Positions 8,701 to 17,679 of a DNA stretch of 64,000 nt are shown here, piece by piece. A program made the translations under genes and the position numbers. Under the pieces are notes generated by a model, which made no database searches, had not been told where the DNA came from, and worked only from the letters and a program-made list of their open reading frames with translations. The DNA is taken from positions 1 through 64,000 of the forward strand of contig DAOUIF010000018.1 of the NCBI GenBank assembly GCA_034423575.1, read 5' to 3'. Positions within the stretch are counted from its first letter, which is position 1. Each line of letters opens with the position of its first letter. The DNA comes from Bin87 sp034423575. Its GTDB lineage: Bacteria; Chloroflexota; Dehalococcoidia; Lucifugimonadales; UBA3495.

Positions 8701-11700
8701 TCAGTTCAGGCTGAAACGGGCCGCGGGTACCGGCTCCAGCGCCGGCTGGTCCGGCAACGGCCAATCCTGCTGGATGGTCGTCGGGTCATTGTCGGACCGC
8801 CGATCCAGTTCCGTGCGGGCTGGCCGGATAGGACCGTAAAGGAGATTTACCGCGGCATCCATGGTTGTCGCGTCGGCGTTGGCAAGGTTGACGACGTTGC
8901 CCTTTTCCAGGGAAGCCACCGGCACGCCGTCGCGGAACACGACCCGGTTGCCCAACTGGCCAGGCACCCGTGCGCCGGGGGTGGTAATGCCGGCCAAGTT
9001 CAGCGGATCGCAGGCCGAAATTACCTCCAGGTTGCCGGTGGCCGGAGCCCGGTGGGTTTCCCGCAGGGCGGTAACGGCGTCAGGGAGGGCGAACTGCTCG
9101 CCGACAAATCCGGACACGAACCGCCCGCCCCGGATCTCTCCCTTTAGTTCCAGCCGCCGGTACACGCGCGCCAGGTCCCGCCAGCGGGAGGCCATCCTTT
9201 CCCTGGCCATCAGTTCGGGGAATACCACGCCGTACCGGTGGAGCAGTTGCATGGCTTTTGCTTCCACGGGGTCTTCCGCGGGGTCGAAAGTCTCCAGCAA
9301 TGACCATCGCCCCGCGCTGATCTGCCGCTGCGAACGGGGTCGACGGGATGCTGTGGGCTGGCTGACGCTGGCGTACGCGCGCTGCGAACCCGCTTTAGAG
9401 GCGCTGTCTCGGCCAGTGCGTTTCCGGTCCGCTCGGTCCCGGTGTTTTTTCCCGTTGATGCGGGATCGGAGGGGAGTCACGCTATCTGACGTCACCAGTC
9501 CTTTGGCGACCAGCGTCCAGAGGGCTTCTTCCACATCTGACGGCAGGCGGCGAGTGCGGGCGATGAGGTCAGTTTGGAAGCAGGCCCCGCGGGTGGACAG
9601 GACTTCCATGATCTCCGCCGCCGCTCCTCGCAGACTGTCGACGCTCGGAGGATCAGGATCCAGCAGCCAGTTCAGGGACTCGCGCAGGGACAAGGTGATG
9701 CCGGAAGTGCGGGTCAGGGGAGCGGCTCGCGGGCTGGAGCCACTGCTTGATACCCCGCTGTTGCCCCGAGACAGGCGACCCCAAACCACCTCTCCCCCGG
9801 TGCACAGGCGGTCCAGCAACTCCGGACCGTAGTCCGAAACTCGGCATGCCAGTAACTCCGGCTCCCATGCGGCCGCCGCGGCCTCGAACCCCTGGAGCTT
9901 GTCGATAACGTCCAGGAGTCCGCCCTCTCCGGCGGTTCGCCAACCGGCGGTCGCGTGCTGCCAACGAAACAGGAAACGCATGAAAGAAGCTTGCGGAACC
10001 GGTTCGATCTCCTGCCGGAGACGGCCTACGGTGGCACGATGGATGCGGGCGAGAATCCGCCGGTCGCAGAACTCCTCATCGTCAACGCCAGATCGAAAAC
10101 TGCCCCTCAGGACCAACCCTTCGTTTTCCAGCCTCAGCACGGCGGTATCGACGTCGGATCGGGTGAGGCAGAGAATTTCAGCCATCTCATCGGCGGTGAA
10201 GGGGCCGGAGGTTTCGGCCCATCCCAGCACCAGGCGAAGCACCGCATCCTCCCGGTCAACGTCTTCGCCGCCACGCCCAAAGGCCGAGGGCAGCAGGCTG
10301 GCCCTTTCTTCCAACCGGGCGTTCGGATAGGCAGCGGCGGCGAGACCGGTGAGTTCGGCGGCAAGCCAGAGGGTTGCGCCTTCCGATGGGGTGATGCGCA
10401 GCGTCCGTCCCGCTTGGGCCAAATCTTCCAGCCATCCCATGAGCACGTCCCGGGAGACCAACTTGGTGCGGGCCGCTAATTCGTCCAGAGGAGCTACGCC
10501 CAGGGTTAGCAGGGCATCGTGCAGTTCTTCTGCGTCGCGGATGGCTGGCCACGCGAATGCCGCTTCTTCCCGTATGGCGGCCGGGTCCAGGGCGGACAGG
10601 TCACGGGCGTCTTCAGGGAGGGCGCGGCGCAGGGACACGGCACGGGCTCGCCGTTCCTCCAACGGCGCGTCGTCCAGGAAGGCATAGGGCATGGCGTTGA
10701 GAATCTGGTGAGCGAAAACCGAAGGCTGAACCGTGTCCTTGGCGAACACCTCGATCTCGCCGGAGCGAATGGACCCCAGCACATTCTTCAGACCTTCCAA
10801 ACTCATCGCCTCGGTGAGGCAGTCACGGGTGGTCTCGAATACCAGGGGGTGGTCCGGCGGTTCGATGTCTCCGGGCCCCGCGTTGTCCTGGCACTGAACC
10901 TGGGCCGGAAACACGGCGGCTAGCAGGTCGTCGGAACGCATTCTCTGTAGCGGCGCGGGCACCTTCTTGCCGCCCGAATGCCGCAATAGCGCCAGGAAGC
11001 GGGATGCGTTCCAGCGCCAGCGGGTCCCGAACAAGGGCGCCTGGAAAACTGCCTGCGTCAACACCTCTTCCACCGTGTTGGGCGAGAGGTAGTTGAACAC
11101 ATCCCCCAGGGGAAAGGCCGTGCTGGGTCCCAGGGAAAAGTTCAAACCGTCGTCGGTGGCCGAGGACTGTAGCTCGAAGTCGAAGGTGCGGCAGATGCGT
11201 TTCCGCAGGGCCATTCCCCAGGCCCGGTTGATGGCCGCGCCGAAGGGCGCGTGGATCACGAGCTGCATGCCACCGCTCTCATCGAAAAACCTTTCGGCCA
11301 CCACCCGGTTGGCGGTGGGCACCACCCCCAGGACCCGCTTGCCTTCTATCAGATAAGCCACGAGTTGGCGGGCGACCTCGTTGGACACGCCGGCCTCCGA
11401 CACCAGCCATGCTTCCGCATCCTTCGGATTGTCCAGGAGTTGGTCGATGCCTTCGCGAAGCTGCGTGATCTCCTCGGAGAGCTCCCAGGTGCGGCCCGGA
11501 GCCTCACCCAGCCAGAACGGGATGGTCGGCAGGTTGCCCTGGGCGTCTTCGACCCGGACCCGCCCACTTTCCACGCGGCGGACCTTCCAGGGAGTGTTCC
11601 CCAGCAAAAAGATGTCGCCAGCCATGCTCTCGATGGCGAAGTCCTCGTTGACGGTGCCGACGAAAGTTCCCTCCGGGTCGGCCACCACATCGTAATCGGC

Positions 11701-13206
11701 GTTGTCGGGGATCGCTCCTCCGCTGGTCAGGGCGGCGATGCGAGCTCCCCGGCGTCCCTTGACCCGGTGGTTGATGCCGTCCCGGTGCAGGTGCGCCCCG
11801 TTGCGCCCGTGGCGCGGCGCAAATCCCTGGGAAAGCGAGTTCACTACCTGGTCGAACTTGTGCCGGGGCAGATCCCGATAGGGATAGGCGTTCCGGCACA
11901 ACTCGAACAGCCCATCTTCGTCCCAGTCTTCAGAAGCGCAGGCGGCCACCATCTGTTGGGCCATCACATCCAGGGGCCATTCAGGGATGGCGAAAGTGTC
12001 CAGGTTGCCTCGTAGCAGCGCCCGGGACAGCGCGGCGCATTCCAGCATCTCATCTCGAGTCAGCGGGAACAGCTTGCCTTTGGGTACTCCGCCGACGGTG
12101 TGTCCTGACCGACCAACCCGCTGCACCAACAATCCGATGGACCGTGGGGAGCCGATTTGGCAGACCAGGTCTATCTCTCCAATGTCGATCCCGAGTTCCA
12201 GAGAAGCGGTGGCCACGCAGACTTTGACCTGCCCGTTTTTCAGCTTCTGTTCGGCATCCCACCGGGTGGCCCGGGACAGGCTTCCGTGGTGGGCGACAAC
12301 TGCCTCCTCTCCGAGACGCGAAGAAAGCTGGTGGGCAACCCGTTCCACCAACCGGCGGGTGTTGACGAACACCAGGGTGATGGCGTGGCTCTCGGTGACC
12401 CCGGCGATGGCGTCAAGCGTCTCGCCCCAGATCTCATGTGTGGCGATGGGGCCAAGTTCCTGCTCCGGCAATTCCACCGACAGATCAATTTTCCTGCGGC
12501 TTCCGGTATCGACCACAACGCAATCGGGATTGCCATCGGCATCGATGTGCCGGTTGCCCACCAGGAAGCGGGCCATTTTCGACAAGGGTCGCTGGGTGGC
12601 GGACAAACCGATGCGAGTGATGGGCTCATCGGAAAGCTGGCACAGGCGCTCCACGGACAGGGCCAGATGGGAGCCTCGTTTGTCGTCGGCCACCGCGTGG
12701 ACCTCGTCCAGGATCAACGTCCTGACGTGCTTCAACCCACGCCGACCGCTCTCCGATGTCAGCAGGATGTACAGCGACTCGGGGGTGGTGATGAGGATGT
12801 GCGGCGGTCGCTTGGCCAGCCTCTGCCGCTCTGACGCCGGCGTGTCCCCGGTGCGCACCGCCGTGGTGATCTGCGGTATCGGGGTTCCGGTCTCCTCAGC
12901 CAGCGCCGCGATCTCTTCCAACGGCGTCGCCAGGTTCTTCTGGATATCGTTGGACAGGGCCTTCAACGGCGAAACGTAGACCACCTGCGTGCCTTCGGGC
13001 AGCTCCGCATCCATTCCCTGCCGAACCAGCTGATCAATGCAGGTCAGGAACGCGGTGAGGGTCTTTCCCGACCCCGTGGGAGCGGCGATGAGCGTGTGCC
13101 GTCCCTGGGCAATGGCCGGCCAACCGGCGGCCTGGGCGTCCGTCGGAGCGTCGAACCTGGCGCTGAACCAGCGTTGGATGACGGGGTGAAACGAGGACAG
13201 GGACAT
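8701..13206 (-). CDS. lhr: Lhr-type large DEAD/DEAH helicase
   Basis: A 1501-residue superfamily 2 helicase, close to the length of the long bacterial Lhr. The N-terminal core has the Walker A motif APTGSGKT (residues 42-49), the DEVH box at 167-170, the motif III-type GLSATQRP near 200-207, and helicase C-terminal motifs in VCVATASLELGIDIG and QRVGRSGH. A winged-helix and Lhr-core region follows, then a long C-terminal extension. Lhr translocates 3'-5' and unwinds DNA or RNA:DNA hybrids in repair. I prefer the ATG at 13206; a TTG two codons earlier is also in frame. It is transcribed alone. Confidence 0.95.
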   Translation of the reverse strand: MSLSSFHPVIQRWFSARFDAPTDAQAAGWPAIAQGRHTLIAAPTGSGKTLTAFLTCIDQLVRQGMDAELPEGTQVVYVSPLKALSNDIQKNLATPLEEIAALAEETGTPIPQITTAVRTGDTPASERQRLAKRPPHILITTPESLYILLTSESGRRGLKHVRTLILDEVHAVADDKRGSHLALSVERLCQLSDEPITRIGLSATQRPLSKMARFLVGNRHIDADGNPDCVVVDTGSRRKIDLSVELPEQELGPIATHEIWGETLDAIAGVTESHAITLVFVNTRRLVERVAHQLSSRLGEEAVVAHHGSLSRATRWDAEQKLKNGQVKVCVATASLELGIDIGEIDLVCQIGSPRSIGLLVQRVGRSGHTVGGVPKGKLFPLTRDEMLECAALSRALLRGNLDTFAIPEWPLDVMAQQMVAACASEDWDEDGLFELCRNAYPYRDLPRHKFDQVVNSLSQGFAPRHGRNGAHLHRDGINHRVKGRRGARIAALTSGGAIPDNADYDVVADPEGTFVGTVNEDFAIESMAGDIFLLGNTPWKVRRVESGRVRVEDAQGNLPTIPFWLGEAPGRTWELSEEITQLREGIDQLLDNPKDAEAWLVSEAGVSNEVARQLVAYLIEGKRVLGVVPTANRVVAERFFDESGGMQLVIHAPFGAAINRAWGMALRKRICRTFDFELQSSATDDGLNFSLGPSTAFPLGDVFNYLSPNTVEEVLTQAVFQAPLFGTRWRWNASRFLALLRHSGGKKVPAPLQRMRSDDLLAAVFPAQVQCQDNAGPGDIEPPDHPLVFETTRDCLTEAMSLEGLKNVLGSIRSGEIEVFAKDTVQPSVFAHQILNAMPYAFLDDAPLEERRARAVSLRRALPEDARDLSALDPAAIREEAAFAWPAIRDAEELHDALLTLGVAPLDELAARTKLVSRDVLMGWLEDLAQAGRTLRITPSEGATLWLAAELTGLAAAAYPNARLEERASLLPSAFGRGGEDVDREDAVLRLVLGWAETSGPFTADEMAEILCLTRSDVDTAVLRLENEGLVLRGSFRSGVDDEEFCDRRILARIHRATVGRLRQEIEPVPQASFMRFLFRWQHATAGWRTAGEGGLLDVIDKLQGFEAAAAAWEPELLACRVSDYGPELLDRLCTGGEVVWGRLSRGNSGVSSSGSSPRAAPLTRTSGITLSLRESLNWLLDPDPPSVDSLRGAAAEIMEVLSTRGACFQTDLIARTRRLPSDVEEALWTLVAKGLVTSDSVTPLRSRINGKKHRDRADRKRTGRDSASKAGSQRAYASVSQPTASRRPRSQRQISAGRWSLLETFDPAEDPVEAKAMQLLHRYGVVFPELMARERMASRWRDLARVYRRLELKGEIRGGRFVSGFVGEQFALPDAVTALRETHRAPATGNLEVISACDPLNLAGITTPGARVPGQLGNRVVFRDGVPVASLEKGNVVNLANADATTMDAAVNLLYGPIRPARTELDRRSDNDPTTIQQDWPLPDQPALEPVPAARFSLN

Positions 13207-13463
13207 GGGCAAATTTTAACACAGCGGCGCAGGGACGCATCCCCCTGCATGTCAGCGACGACCAAGTATCGAGTGGGTTGTATCCGTCATGGTCTGCTTA
13301 GCCGCCGAGCGCATCGCGCCGGTCACGTCAAATTGCCACCCGTCCCCGGCGTGGTTACAATGCCCCGGTTGACGTAGCGCGGATATGAGCCCGGCCTTCC
13401 CGGCGCATCCTGGTCCCGCCTGCGACGGCTGATCCCAAGCCCCGTAACGGAGAGTGTTTCGGT

Positions 13464-14837
13464 TTGAATCTTGGCTTGTCGGACTTTGTCACCTACCTAC
13501 GGGAGCGGTACCACTACGCCTGGCTCGTGGTGGGGATGGGCACCATGCTCCGGGTCACCGCCAATTTCGTCAGCCAGGCCTTCGCCGTCATCCTCGTCGT
13601 CCTGCAGACCGATTTCGCCTGGGGCGTCACCGCCATCGTCCTCGCCCAGGTCTTTCGGAGCCTCGCCAGCGCCATCCTTGCGCCCGTCGCCGGATGGGTT
13701 GGCGACCGCTACGGGGCGCGCAAATCGCTGTTCGTTGCCGCCGCCATCTACGTGGCGGGAATGCTGCTCCTCAGCACCATCAACGAACTCTGGCAGCTCT
13801 ACCTCTACTACAGCCTCTTGCTGGGACTGGCCCAGGCCCTCTTCACCGTCAACATCCCCACTACGGTCGCCGCCTGGTTCAAGCGGAAGCTCGGCGTCGC
13901 CGTGGGTATCCAGCAGTCCATCGGCGGTATGGGAGCGTCGGTCACGGCCCCGGGCCTGGCGCTGCTGGTTTCCCTGACCGGATGGCAAGTCGGATTCTGG
14001 ATAATCGCCGCCGTGGGTGGGGTAATCCTGTTTGGGCTGCTGTTCTTCTTCCACAGCGAACCGGCCGACCGCGGCATGAGACCCCTGGGAGCCACCGACG
14101 ACGATCCGCCGCCGGCGCCGACGAATACCGAAACCGCCAAGCTGCGCAGCAAGGTCTTCCTGCAGCATGCCCGCCGGACCCGCGCCTTCTGGAACCTGCC
14201 TTTCATCCACTTCCTGGGCTGCATGGGCCACGCCATCGTCATCTGGCACGTGGTGTTCTTCGCCACCGAGCAGGGATTGTCCCTGGCGGCGGCGGCCTGG
14301 ATCGTTACCATCTACACCATAGCCAGCGTCAGCAGCCGCCTGTTCATCCCCATACTGGCCGATAGATTCGGCGCCAAGTTGACGATGATCCTGCCCTACG
14401 CCTTGCAGGGCATCACCGTGATCATGCTCTTCTGGTCCGAGAGTGCGTGGGAGTTCTACCTCTTCGCCGTCTTATTCGGCATTGGATTCGGCGGGGAGAT
14501 GTCCGCCTTCCTCATCGCCAACCGCCAGTACTACGGCATGGGTCCGGTGCGGTCGATTTTCGGCTTCCAGCACCTCGGTTCCGGTTTCGGCATGGCCCTG
14601 GGAGGTCTCGTCGGCGGCGTGGTCTACGACTACCGCAACGCCGAAGCGGCGACGCGGTACCTGGGCTTCATCGACGTCGGGGGAGGCTCCTACGACCTCG
14701 CCTGGACCATCTCCATTTTCGCGAGTCTGGCCGGGGTCGTCTTCATCCTGCTGCTGGAATCATCCTCCCGCGTCCTCATTCCCGACTGGGAAGAATCCCT
14801 GCCCCGGGAGGCGCAAACCTCACCCTCGGCTTCGTGA
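13464..14837 (+). CDS. MFS transporter
   Basis: A 457-residue carrier with about twelve hydrophobic helices and a central loop rich in charged residues (about 205-235). The signature loop after helix 2 reads GWVGDRYGARK, and its counterpart in the second half reads ADRFGAK. It resembles the monocarboxylate-porter/oxalate-formate-antiporter-like group common in organisms that live on small organic acids. It starts with TTG; the spacing to GGAGAG upstream supports this. The substrate cannot be read from the sequence. Confidence 0.88.
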   Translation: MNLGLSDFVTYLRERYHYAWLVVGMGTMLRVTANFVSQAFAVILVVLQTDFAWGVTAIVLAQVFRSLASAILAPVAGWVGDRYGARKSLFVAAAIYVAGMLLLSTINELWQLYLYYSLLLGLAQALFTVNIPTTVAAWFKRKLGVAVGIQQSIGGMGASVTAPGLALLVSLTGWQVGFWIIAAVGGVILFGLLFFFHSEPADRGMRPLGATDDDPPPAPTNTETAKLRSKVFLQHARRTRAFWNLPFIHFLGCMGHAIVIWHVVFFATEQGLSLAAAAWIVTIYTIASVSSRLFIPILADRFGAKLTMILPYALQGITVIMLFWSESAWEFYLFAVLFGIGFGGEMSAFLIANRQYYGMGPVRSIFGFQHLGSGFGMALGGLVGGVVYDYRNAEAATRYLGFIDVGGGSYDLAWTISIFASLAGVVFILLLESSSRVLIPDWEESLPREAQTSPSAS

Positions 14838-14897
14838 CCGGATGCTACCATTGTCCAAAAGCGAAGTAAGATCACGGCGACTGGCATTGGAGCAGAA

Positions 14898-15224
14898 ATG
14901 GCGGCTACAGACAACAACGACCTGTACGAAGTCATCCTCATCGAATCGGACGACGACTTTGCGGTCATCTGCCCTGGCATCCCCGGCGCCATTTCTCAGG
15001 GCAAGGATCGGGAGGAGGCGCTGGTGATGATTGCCGATGCAATGGCGATGTGCCGGCTACACCCACTGCCCGGCGAGGACGATCCAGCACGGCAGGCAGA
15101 ACTGCGCGAGATTGGGAAAGCCAAGATCGCCGAACTGGTGGTGGAATGCGAGGAAGAGGGTCTGGAGTATTACGTCTGCGAGGTTACGCCGCGGTTGATG
15201 CAACCTCCGATTCCGGCGGGATAG
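14898..15224 (+). CDS. hicB: HicB-like antitoxin, copy 1
   Basis: A 108-residue protein whose N-terminal half is the HicB partial RNase H-like fold: DLYEVILIESDDDFAVICPGIPG, then a gap and the helix DREEALVMIADAMAM. HicB neutralises the HicA mRNA interferase and usually represses its own operon. The C-terminal half (about 55-108) is not an obvious ribbon-helix-helix or HTH domain, so DNA binding is unclear. The hicA gene starts 3 bases after the stop, implying coupled translation. A second, diverged copy of the pair follows directly. Confidence 0.88.
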   Translation: MAATDNNDLYEVILIESDDDFAVICPGIPGAISQGKDREEALVMIADAMAMCRLHPLPGEDDPARQAELREIGKAKIAELVVECEEEGLEYYVCEVTPRLMQPPIPAG

Positions 15225-15227
15225 TCC

Positions 15228-15488
15228 ATGCCCCCATACATACCAGGGGTCGACCGACGAGAACTGATACGCATTTTACGTCGGCTCAATTTCAGGGAAT
15301 CCGAAGGTGCCGGTCACACTGTTTTTCACCATCATCGGCTGGAGTTGAGGACGTCCGTTCCAAGACATCCTGGTGATGTATCCCCTAGAACGGTCGGGAG
15401 CATACTCGTTCAAATCGGCCTGACCCGTGCCGAGTTTGACGAAGTCCGCCGCCGTCGCGGGCGCATACCGGAGCGGTTTGAGGAGTAA
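15228..15488 (+). CDS. hicA: HicA-like mRNA interferase toxin, copy 1
   Basis: An 86-residue dsRBD-fold toxin. The conserved order is RELIRILRRLNFRESEGAGHTVFHHH, then TSVPRHPGDVSPRTVGSILVQIGLTRAEF. The histidine in GAGHTVF sits where HicA has its catalytic histidine, although the usual glycine-serine-histidine run is altered. HicA cleaves mRNA when free of HicB. It ends with RGRIPERFEE, which gives a reference for the shifted end of copy 2. Confidence 0.88.
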   Translation: MPPYIPGVDRRELIRILRRLNFRESEGAGHTVFHHHRLELRTSVPRHPGDVSPRTVGSILVQIGLTRAEFDEVRRRRGRIPERFEE

Positions 15489-15522
15489 GGACTCCATCGC
15501 CCGCAAGGGAGGAAGAAAGACA

Positions 15523-15852
15523 ATGCCAAGCGCAAACGATGACAACGACCTTTACGAAGTCATCCTCATCTACTCCGGCGTCGGGTATGCGGCTATCTGC
15601 CCCGGCATAACCGGCGCCGTGTCCCAAGGGGTTGACCAGCAGGACGCGCTGAGGATGATTGCCGACGCCATGGCGATGGGCCGGATGTATCCCTTGCCCG
15701 GCGAAGACGACCCGGCTCGCCAGGCCGAGCTGCGCGAACGCGGCAAAGCCAAAATCGCGGAGTTGGTGGCAGAATGCCAGCGCGACGGTTGGCAGTACGA
15801 ACTCCATCAGGTAACGCCGCGGCTGATAAACCCGCCGGTATCAGCGGGATAA
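15523..15852 (+). CDS. hicB: HicB-like antitoxin, copy 2
   Basis: A 109-residue paralogue of the HicB at 14898. It shares DLYEVILIYSGVGYAAICPGI and the stretch PGEDDPARQAELRE almost exactly, while the first strand and the loop differ. I start at the ATG after AAGGGAGGAAGAAAG; the frame is open further upstream but overlaps hicA copy 1. The pair is offset from copy 1 by about 625 bases, so this is a tandem duplication of the whole module. Confidence 0.87.
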   Translation: MPSANDDNDLYEVILIYSGVGYAAICPGITGAVSQGVDQQDALRMIADAMAMGRMYPLPGEDDPARQAELRERGKAKIAELVAECQRDGWQYELHQVTPRLINPPVSAG

Positions 15853-15856
15853 CCGG

Positions 15857-16111
15857 ATGCCGCCGGATATCCCCGGGGCCAATGTCCGCGAAGTCATCAG
15901 GCTTCTACGCAGACTGAATTTCATCGAATCGGAAGGCGGCAACCATACGGTCTTCCGGCATGAGCGGCTGGGGTTGGCGACTTTTGTTCCAAGACACCGT
16001 GGCGACATTGACCCACTAACCATGGGTTACATTTTCGAGCAGACCGGCCTGACCCGCGCCGAATTTGACGAGGCTCGCCGCCGGCGGGGGGCAGATACCC
16101 CAACGGTTTGA
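15857..16111 (+). CDS. hicA: HicA-like mRNA interferase toxin, copy 2, altered C-terminus
   Basis: An 84-residue paralogue of the HicA at 15228, with REVIRLLRRLNFIESEGGNHTVFRHE and FVPRHRGDIDPLTMGYIFEQTGLTRAEFDEARRRRG conserved, including the candidate catalytic histidine. The last residues (ADTPTV) differ from copy 1 because the frame has slipped by one base in the G-run at about 16085-16090. The other frame would give GQIPQRFEES, matching copy 1. The domain itself is intact, so the toxin may still work. Confidence 0.82.
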   Translation: MPPDIPGANVREVIRLLRRLNFIESEGGNHTVFRHERLGLATFVPRHRGDIDPLTMGYIFEQTGLTRAEFDEARRRRGADTPTV

Positions 16112-16151
16112 GGAGTCAGTTCCATCAACCGGAGAGCAGAGGAGTAGGGGC

Positions 16152-16787
16152 GTGACTAGCGCAGGCAGAGAAGTGGCTACTCCACTACGTCGTCTTTCAT
16201 CTTGGGCAATCGACTGCGTGTTGTTTTGGCCAATTGGCGCCGCCGTTTTTGGGGTGATGTATTCGCTATGGTTGAGTATCGATGACCTTCTTTGGGATTT
16301 ATCCGATGGGGTGCATCTCATGGTCGTTATACTATTCGTGGCCGCAACTTACGCCGTCTTGTCATTAGGGCTGCTGCTTACCCTCGTGCTCACGGGCATG
16401 AATAATCGGCAAATAGTGGTGATTTTCGCACCTGTCTCTGTGCTGTTCATTCTATCTGTCGTCGTTTATTGGTTCACGTTCGATGGTACGTTTATAGCGA
16501 TCAGTATCGCTATATCATCACTCAGCGCATGTACTGTCTGGACTCTTGTTCTATTTGGCAATGGCCAGACGCCGGGTAAGCGATTAGTGAGGATTCAAGT
16601 CGTTCAACAAAATGGGGAGTACGTTAGCTGGAGAATAATGTTCGTCAGAGAAACTCTCAAATCGTTGCTGCACATTTTCATTATCGGGTTAATCATTGAT
16701 GGCGTTATGCTGTTGTCGGATAAGGTAGAGTATCAATCCGCCGCGGATAGAATCGCTGGAACAATGGTTGTTCACGCCATCGACTAG
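16152..16787 (+). CDS. RDD family membrane protein
   Basis: A 211-residue protein with about five hydrophobic helices. It has the two RDD marks: LRRLSSWAIDCVLFW at the N-terminus (arginine and aspartate in the first helix) and FGNGQTPGKRLVRIQVV in the last third. RDD proteins are inner-membrane proteins; some act as Na+/H+ antiporters, but most are uncharacterised. I choose the GTG at 16152, preceded by GGAG. Its lower GC content and place right after hicBA copy 2 suggest it arrived with that patch. Confidence 0.82.
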   Translation: MTSAGREVATPLRRLSSWAIDCVLFWPIGAAVFGVMYSLWLSIDDLLWDLSDGVHLMVVILFVAATYAVLSLGLLLTLVLTGMNNRQIVVIFAPVSVLFILSVVVYWFTFDGTFIAISIAISSLSACTVWTLVLFGNGQTPGKRLVRIQVVQQNGEYVSWRIMFVRETLKSLLHIFIIGLIIDGVMLLSDKVEYQSAADRIAGTMVVHAID

Positions 16788-16957
16788 GCTACCGATTCGA
16801 GGGTGTTTCGGGAATTTACCCCACGTCTTAGCAGCATGGTATTCACTTCTCGCCGCCTACCTCCGCGCCTCGCGGCCCGGCTTTATGGCTTCGTAGCGAC
16901 TACCCATGGCGGCGGGGCCGCCGTCGTTTGTTGGACAGCGTGAAGGGAGGTTCCGAC

Positions 16958-17319
16958 ATGACTGCCCAAAATCCCATTCCGGACGCTCAAGACGCCCATT
17001 CGTGCTCCGACCCCACACATGCCTCCCCGACTCAACCGCTTACCGATGAGATACGCGAGCGCATAGGCGAGTATCGCCGCTCCTTCAATTTCAAAGAATT
17101 CCCGGCGGCATGCCCCATCGACGCTCATGCGAAACCAGTTTGTCATCGCGAGGAGCGGAGCGACGCGGCAATCTCGTCGCATGAACGATTACTCCTCCGG
17201 CGACGAGATTGCCACCCGGCGCTCGCAATGACCTTTCTCCTAAACTGGGTACGGGTGAGCCCATCGACGGCATTGACTTGACGCGGGACCCTGGATACCT
17301 GCGGGAGGTGGAACTGTAG
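16958..17319 (+). pseudogene. Small antitoxin-like gene split by a MITE
   Basis: GAAGGGAGG precedes the ATG. The first 54 codons (MTAQNPIPDAQ to FPAACPID) run into the MITE at 17124. Past the element the frame resumes as PIDGIDLTRDPGYLREVEL and stops with TAG at 17317-17319. Joining the two parts at the duplicated CCCATCGACG gives one unbroken 71-codon frame. Its stop overlaps the GTG of the PIN-like pseudogene (TAGTG), the layout of an antitoxin-toxin pair. The antitoxin class is not recognised; the role is inferred from position and size. Confidence 0.75.
17114..17269. mobile_element. MITE, family A, complete, with 10-bp target duplication
   Basis: The element is 17124-17259 (136 bp). Its ends are CTCATGCGAAACCAGTTT and AAACTGGGTACGGGTGAG, near-perfect inverted copies. 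Inside are the family arms TGTCATCGCGAGGAGCGGAG and CTCGCAATGACC. It is bounded by CCCATCGACG at 17114-17123 and again at 17260-17269. The two arms can pair along almost the whole length. There is no coding capacity, so movement would need a transposase supplied in trans. Confidence 0.9.
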
Positions 17320-17588
17320 TGTTTCGGATCGATACCAATGTAGTATGCGAGTTGCGCCTGCGGGAACGTCGGAACATCCGATTGGTACGCCGGTGTCCAG
17401 TATGCGGACCTGTTCACCAGTGCACTGGTGATTGGTGAAATTCGCAAGGGAATTACGAGATTGTGTCGACGCCAGAATTACCGTCAAGCGGACGTTTCGG
17501 AAGTGTGGCGGGAAACGTAACGGGATTTATCTCTGACCGCATCTTGCCGGTCGACCCTGAAGTCGCTAACACTTGGGAACGACGCTAG
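17319..17588 (+). pseudogene. vapC: VapC-like PIN toxin remnant
   Basis: The frame opens GTG with VFRIDTNVVCELRLRER, the usual first strand of VapC with its catalytic aspartate. It then shifts: a second frame carries DWYAGVQYADLFTSALVIGEIRKGI, and a third carries ISDRILPVDPEVANTWERR, the usual C-terminal PIN segment. At least two indels separate these pieces, so no active RNase can be made. It directly follows the MITE-split antitoxin candidate. Confidence 0.8.
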
Positions 17589-17679
17589 GCTATTCGCAAC
17601 GCACCCGTAGTTGACGGTCTCTGGTCGCCACGGCCATAGTCCATAACCTTACTCTGGAGACGCGTAACATTTCCTATGC

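Noticed and set aside
8516..8839. Short open frames running through MITE copies (also at 1524, 17091 and 39631)
   Set aside because: They encode the repeat itself (peptides like CHCERSVAIS) and change from copy to copy.
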